Shown: positions 60,139 through 64,000 of the stretch, piece after piece
How the letters are laid out: every line of letters begins with the position of its first letter
Position numbering within the stretch: the stretch's first letter is position 1
Notes under the pieces: model-generated
The model's database searches: none
What the model was told of the DNA's origin: nothing
The model's input: the letters and a program-made list of their open reading frames with translations, nothing else
Program-made: the position numbers and the translations under genes
Origin: Vibrio sp. CDRSL-10 TSBA
Lineage (GTDB): Bacteria; Pseudomonadota; Gammaproteobacteria; Enterobacterales; Vibrionaceae
DNA: 64,000 nucleotides
Direction of reading: 5' to 3'
Assembly: GCA_039696685.1 (NCBI GenBank)
Contig: CP155566.1
Location: 1,984,001-2,048,000, forward strand

Positions 60139-60867
60139 ATGACGATTTATCTCACCGAGTTAGCCAGGGATGACTTTAGTTTTCCATCCCCCTACCTTGC
60201 TCTGCAAGAGCCAAACGGCCTGCTGGCTTTTGGTGGCGACCTGCACCCAAACCGGATTCTTAACGGCTACCAGAACGGTATATTTCCCTGGTATGGCCCG
60301 GGTGAACCGATTTTATGGTGGAGCCCGTCTCCTCGCGCTGTGTTTGATCCTAAGACATTCAACGCCGCCAAAAGTGTGAAAAAATTTCAACGTAAGCACG
60401 CTTATGCCGTCAGTATTAATCACAATACCGCTCATATCATTGACATGTGTGCAGCAGTGCGCACACCTGAAGAAACCTGGTTGAATGACGAAATGCGTCA
60501 AGCTTATAAGCAACTGGCGCGTCAGGGACATTGCCATTCCGTTGAAGTGTGGCACAACCAGCAAATTATTGGTGGCCTGTACGGCATTCAGGTCGGCAGA
60601 CTATTTTGCGGCGAATCGATGTTCAGTCTTAAACCGAATGCCTCCAAGATAGCACTATGGCATTTCTGTCACCATTTTGCCGCTCATCAGGGCGAACTGA
60701 TTGACTGCCAGGTCATGAACCCTCACCTTAAATCATTGGGTGCAAAGGAGTTATCCCGAGACAATTTCATGGATTTGTTGCTATCTTTAAAGAAACAGGA
60801 CGTAAGCAAACGTTGTTTTGAGCCCCAGTGGCTGCCTTGTCCGGCGCAAACAACGACTGAGGAATAA
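60139..60867 (+). CDS. aat: Leucyl/phenylalanyl-tRNA-protein transferase
   Basis: Adds Leu or Phe to proteins starting with Lys or Arg, making N-degrons for ClpS-ClpAP. It has 242 residues with the diagnostic GLLAFGGDLHPNRILNGYQNGIFPWYGPGEPILWWSPSPRAV near the start, then VEVWHNQQIIGGLYGIQVGRLFCGESMFS and LIDCQVMNPHLKSLGA. The ATG at 60139 is the family start; the upstream open frame is spurious. bpt follows after two bases, and infA and clpA are close by. Confidence 0.95.
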   Translation: MTIYLTELARDDFSFPSPYLALQEPNGLLAFGGDLHPNRILNGYQNGIFPWYGPGEPILWWSPSPRAVFDPKTFNAAKSVKKFQRKHAYAVSINHNTAHIIDMCAAVRTPEETWLNDEMRQAYKQLARQGHCHSVEVWHNQQIIGGLYGIQVGRLFCGESMFSLKPNASKIALWHFCHHFAAHQGELIDCQVMNPHLKSLGAKELSRDNFMDLLLSLKKQDVSKRCFEPQWLPCPAQTTTEE

Positions 60868-60869
60868 AC

Positions 60870-61571
60870 ATGAGCTCTGAGCTGCAAAACATTCGTATCG
60901 GATTGACCAGTAATCACCCGTGCAGTTACCTCAAAGATCGCATGGAACGTGTCGCTGTCGCTATCGACAGCCAGATGCAGTCTGCCGAAAACTATGAAAT
61001 TCTGCTGGCAAACGGATTCCGTCGTAGCGGTGATACCATCTATAAACCCCATTGTGATGCATGCAACGCTTGTGAAGCTCTGCGAGTCTCAGTCAGCGAC
61101 TTTGTACCATCCAAAAGCCAAAAACGCCTGCTCAGCAAGATGCGCAGTGAATTTTCGTGGCAACTTAAACAGAATTTGGATAAAAACTGGTTTAGTCTCT
61201 ATTCGCGCTATATCAAAGCACGTCACCGCGATGGTACCATGTACCCACCACGTAAAGATGAATTTGATAAATTTGCCCGCTGCGCCTGGTTAGATACCCG
61301 CTATTTGCATATATACCATCAGGATAAACTGGTGGCGGTCGCAATAACCGATATCCTTCCCCACAGTGCCAGTGCGTTTTACACCTTTTTCGATCCGGAC
61401 CATCCGCTGTCGCTGGGCACGTTGGGCGTGCTGACCCAGTTGGAGCTGTGTAAGCAGCTGGATAAACAGTGGCTTTATCTGGGATATCAAATTGATGAAT
61501 GTCCGGCAATGAACTACAAAGTGCGTTTCCGACGTCATCAAAGGCTAGTAAATCAGCGTTGGCAAGGGTAG
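60870..61571 (+). CDS. bpt: Aspartate/glutamate leucyltransferase
   Basis: Bpt (often annotated ate) attaches Leu to N-terminal Asp or Glu, feeding the same ClpS/ClpAP N-degron route as Aat. It has 233 residues. The N-terminal cysteines C..C..CDACNAC (about residues 15-65), GFRRSGDTIYKPHCDACNACEALRV and the C-terminal YLGYQIDECPAMNYKVRFRRHQ are typical. First described in V. vulnificus. It is co-transcribed with aat (2-base spacer); infA follows after 81 bases. Intact. Confidence 0.94.
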   Translation: MSSELQNIRIGLTSNHPCSYLKDRMERVAVAIDSQMQSAENYEILLANGFRRSGDTIYKPHCDACNACEALRVSVSDFVPSKSQKRLLSKMRSEFSWQLKQNLDKNWFSLYSRYIKARHRDGTMYPPRKDEFDKFARCAWLDTRYLHIYHQDKLVAVAITDILPHSASAFYTFFDPDHPLSLGTLGVLTQLELCKQLDKQWLYLGYQIDECPAMNYKVRFRRHQRLVNQRWQG

Positions 61572-61652
61572 AATACTGCCCAACTTTACATATTGTTTAA
61601 TTAGCGGCAGAATGCGGCCGTTAATATTTGCCTAATTTCTAAAGAGGATTAA

Positions 61653-61872
<220 letters not shown>

Positions 61873-61894
61873 TCATTGATTTTCGAATGCAACA

Positions 61895-61920
61895 AAAACG
61901 GAGCTTTATGCTCCGTTTTT
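61895..61920 (+). terminator. Terminator after infA
   Basis: AAAACGGAGC pairs with GCTCCGTTTT around TTTAT, followed by T. It lies 23 bases past infA. Confidence 0.88.
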
Positions 61921-62125
61921 GTTTTTCGGGCCTCCTGTTCCCTTTCCCCTGCTCGACTTGGCCGCTTGTCGAACCTGAGAGTTCCTTGCATGCTTACGAT
62001 GCCGCTCTGCAAAGAGCAGGCAAACAGGTAACCTGGACGACTCACACAAAGCGGTAATACGTGTTGTGTTCTGTGCGACTTGAATTGGCAAGCAAATCGA
62101 ACAAACTGCCCAGATCCGAAAGACA

Positions 62126-62155
62126 AAAAAGCGCACTGAATTCAGTGCGCTTTTT
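62126..62155. terminator. Terminator of clpA
   Basis: Perfect palindrome AAAAAGCGCACTGAA/TTCAGTGCGCTTTTT, about 40 bases after clpA (minus strand). Confidence 0.88.
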
Positions 62156-62195
62156 GCATTTATTGAAAAGACTCAGCGGGTCTCAGACGGGTGAA

Positions 62196-64000
62196 TCAGT
62201 GAACCACTTCTTCGCGGGTTCCCATGTATTCAAACGTCAGGTTATCGTCACTCAACGCAACTTTTACTGTGCCGCCATCAACCAGTGAGCCGAACAACAA
62301 TTCGTTCGCCAATGGTTTTTTCAGTTTATCCTGAATAACACGGCCCATTGGACGGGCGCCCATTTCACGATCATAGCCCTTCATTGCCAACCAGTGACGC
62401 GCATCTTCGGAGACTTCCAAAGACACTCCACGTGCATCCAGCTTAACCTGCAGTTCGACAATAAATTTGTCGACCACCTGATGGATAACACGTTCATCCA
62501 GACTGTTGAACCAGATGATGTGATCAAGACGGTTACGGAATTCAGGGGTGAACACCTTCTTAATTTCCGCCATCGCATCGTGGCTGTGATCCTGCTGGAT
62601 CATACCGATCGATTTCTTCACGGTTTCTGCCACACCGGCGTTGGTTGTCATCACCAGGATCACATTGCGGAAATCCGCTTTACGACCGTTGTTGTCCGTC
62701 AGAGTACCGTTATCCATCACCTGCAGCAGCAGGTTAAAGATATCCGGGTGAGCTTTCTCAATCTCATCAAGCAGTACCACCGAGTGAGGGTGCTTAATCA
62801 CCGCATCCGTCAGCAAACCGCCCTGGTCGAAACCAACATAACCCGGAGGCGCACCAATCAGGCGGCTCACAGAGTGGCGTTCACCGTACTCAGACATATC
62901 AAAGCGCAGCAGTTCAATACCCAGCAATTTAGACAGCTGAACTGTGACTTCCGTTTTACCGACACCGGTCGGACCGGCGAACAGGAAGGAAACCGACCGG
63001 ACGATTGTCCGAGCCCAGCCCTGCACGGGTTAACTTGATGGATTCGGTCAGAACGTCAATCGCATTATCTTGTCCGAATACCAGCATCTTCATCTTACGA
63101 TCCAGATTTTTCAGGATGTCTTTATCAGAAGACGAGACTGATTTCTCCGGAATACGCGCCATTTTTGCGACCATGGCTTCAATTTCAGCCACACCGATGG
63201 TTTTCTTACGACGACTGGCTGGCAGCAGGCGGATTCGCGCTCCGGCTTCGTCAATCACATCGATAGCCTTATCCGGCAAGTGACGCTCATTAATGTATTT
63301 CGCCGACAACTCAACAGCCGCACGCAGAGCCTTGTTGGTATAACGGACATCGTGGTGCGCTTCGTATTTTGGCTTCAGCCCCATCAGAATCTTGGTGGTG
63401 TCATCCAAAGATGGCTCTACCACATCAATTTTTTGGAAACGGCGCGATAACGCACGCTCTTTCTCAAAAATGTTGCTGTATTCCTGATAAGTCGTCGAAC
63501 CGATACAACGCAGTTTACCGCTGCTCAGCAGAGGCTTAATCAGGTTAGCGGCGTCAACCTGGCCACCGGATGCTGCACCCGCACCAATGATGGTGTGGAT
63601 TTCATCGATAAACAGGATAGCGTCTTTCTCTTTTTCCAGTTGTTTAAGAATCGACTTGAAGCGTTTCTCAAAATCGCCGCGGTATTTCGTACCCGCCAGC
63701 AGAGAGCCGATATCCAGCGAGTAGATCACGCTGTCTTTGATCACTTCAGGCACCTGGCCTTCAACGATACGCCATGCGAGACCCTCAGCAATAGCCGTTT
63801 TACCCACACCGGCCTCACCCACCAACAGCGGGTTGTTCTTGCGGCGGCGGCACAGAACCTGAGTGGTTCTTTCCAGCTCTTTGTCACGACCAATCAGCGG
63901 GTCAATCTTACCTTGCTTGGCCAGATGGTTGAGATTGGTGGCAAAGCTTTCCAGACGTTCGTCTGCGCTGACCTCTTCACCGCTCTCGGTACCGAAAGAA
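62196..64000 (-). CDS. clpA: ClpA, ATPase of the ClpAP protease (partial, frameshifted)
   Basis: Hexameric unfoldase that feeds ClpP and, with ClpS, degrades N-degron proteins. The N-terminus lies beyond the window. Visible are the end of the linker, D1 with [16 protein letters not shown] (Walker A) and [17 protein letters not shown] (Walker B), and D2 with [18 protein letters not shown] and [13 protein letters not shown]. The ClpP-docking loop reads KKSIGMIQQ where E. coli has IGL. The frame breaks at 62989-62993 (plus-strand GAAAC); GAAC gives [19 protein letters not shown]. Neighbouring aat and bpt make substrates for this machine. clpS would be expected upstream, outside the window. Confidence 0.95.

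Larger units (their letters stand above)
61873..62195. other. infA-clpA spacer
   Basis: 323 bases with the terminators of both convergent genes (separate entries). The middle, 61930-62110, holds no gene or tRNA that I can support. Confidence 0.55.

Noticed and set aside
61921..62120. tRNA-Ser gene after infA, as in E. coli
   Set aside because: No cloverleaf arms or T-loop GTTCRANNC sequence could be found in this stretch on either strand.

Overview
The window is chromosomal DNA of a gammaproteobacterium, almost certainly a Vibrio. The evidence is gene content and order: sapABCDF; cmoA-cmoB; divergent elyC and cmoM-mukFEB; torR/torD beside purR; a c-di-GMP-I riboswitch ahead of a tfoY-type gene; glgCA; topA/yciN; and aat-bpt-infA-clpA. 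Base composition looks close to 50 percent GC by eye, which would suit the V. fluvialis/furnissii side of the genus (inference only). No phage, transposase, integron, CRISPR array, rRNA or tRNA was seen. This is mostly core genome with a few accessory patches.

Layout. 1-5.2 kb: sap peptide ABC transporter (5' end outside). 5.3-16.3 kb: mixed genes, including a Fur-box-preceded 10-TM metal exporter homologue, a GH36 alpha-galactosidase, an amino-acid-type binding protein, a lone fetB, focA, a LysR/PACE efflux pair, an SDR/ydcF pair and tdk. 16.5-21.7 kb: aspS, a DUF72 gene, cmoA and cmoB. 21.9-25.1 kb: a tight three-gene set (lipoprotein retropepsin, transglutaminase-like protein with a 7TM domain, RimK-like ATP-grasp ligase), the least understood conserved system here. 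25.3-29.7 kb: EAL phosphodiesterase, chemoreceptor, VOC protein and a hypothetical. 29.9-36.7 kb: hydroxamate-siderophore locus (TonB receptor, FMN protein, fhuCDB). 36.7-45.4 kb: mukFEB condensin operon with cmoM, and elyC. 45.5-51.5 kb: torR, torD, purR, riboswitch-tfoY, TVP38-type membrane protein, DUF2007 protein and hydrolase. 51.7-64 kb: glgC-glgA, topA, yciN, aroA, a glycine-zipper protein, aat, bpt, infA and clpA (N-terminus outside).

The dominant anomaly is sequence quality or integrity. More than twenty conserved genes, including infA, topA, aspS, mukB, mukE, mukF, clpA, aroA and purR, are split by a single +1 insertion. Nearly every insertion can be read as one surplus A that turns GAAC into GAAAC, on either strand and in all three codon phases. 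Removing it restores family-length proteins. I therefore annotate these genes as single CDSs with a frameshift in the given sequence and treat the cause as a DNA-level artefact unless resequencing says otherwise.

A second pattern is short tandem duplications (14-24 bp, different sequence at each site) sitting in spacers or across stop codons at about eight places.

Themes that link genes: iron (two Fur-box regions, fhu genes, 10-TM exporter, FetB homologue), wobble-uridine tRNA modification (cmoA, cmoB, cmoM), c-di-GMP (EAL protein, riboswitch-tfoY), anaerobic growth (focA, torR/torD, FNR-like sites) and N-degron proteolysis (aat, bpt, clpA).
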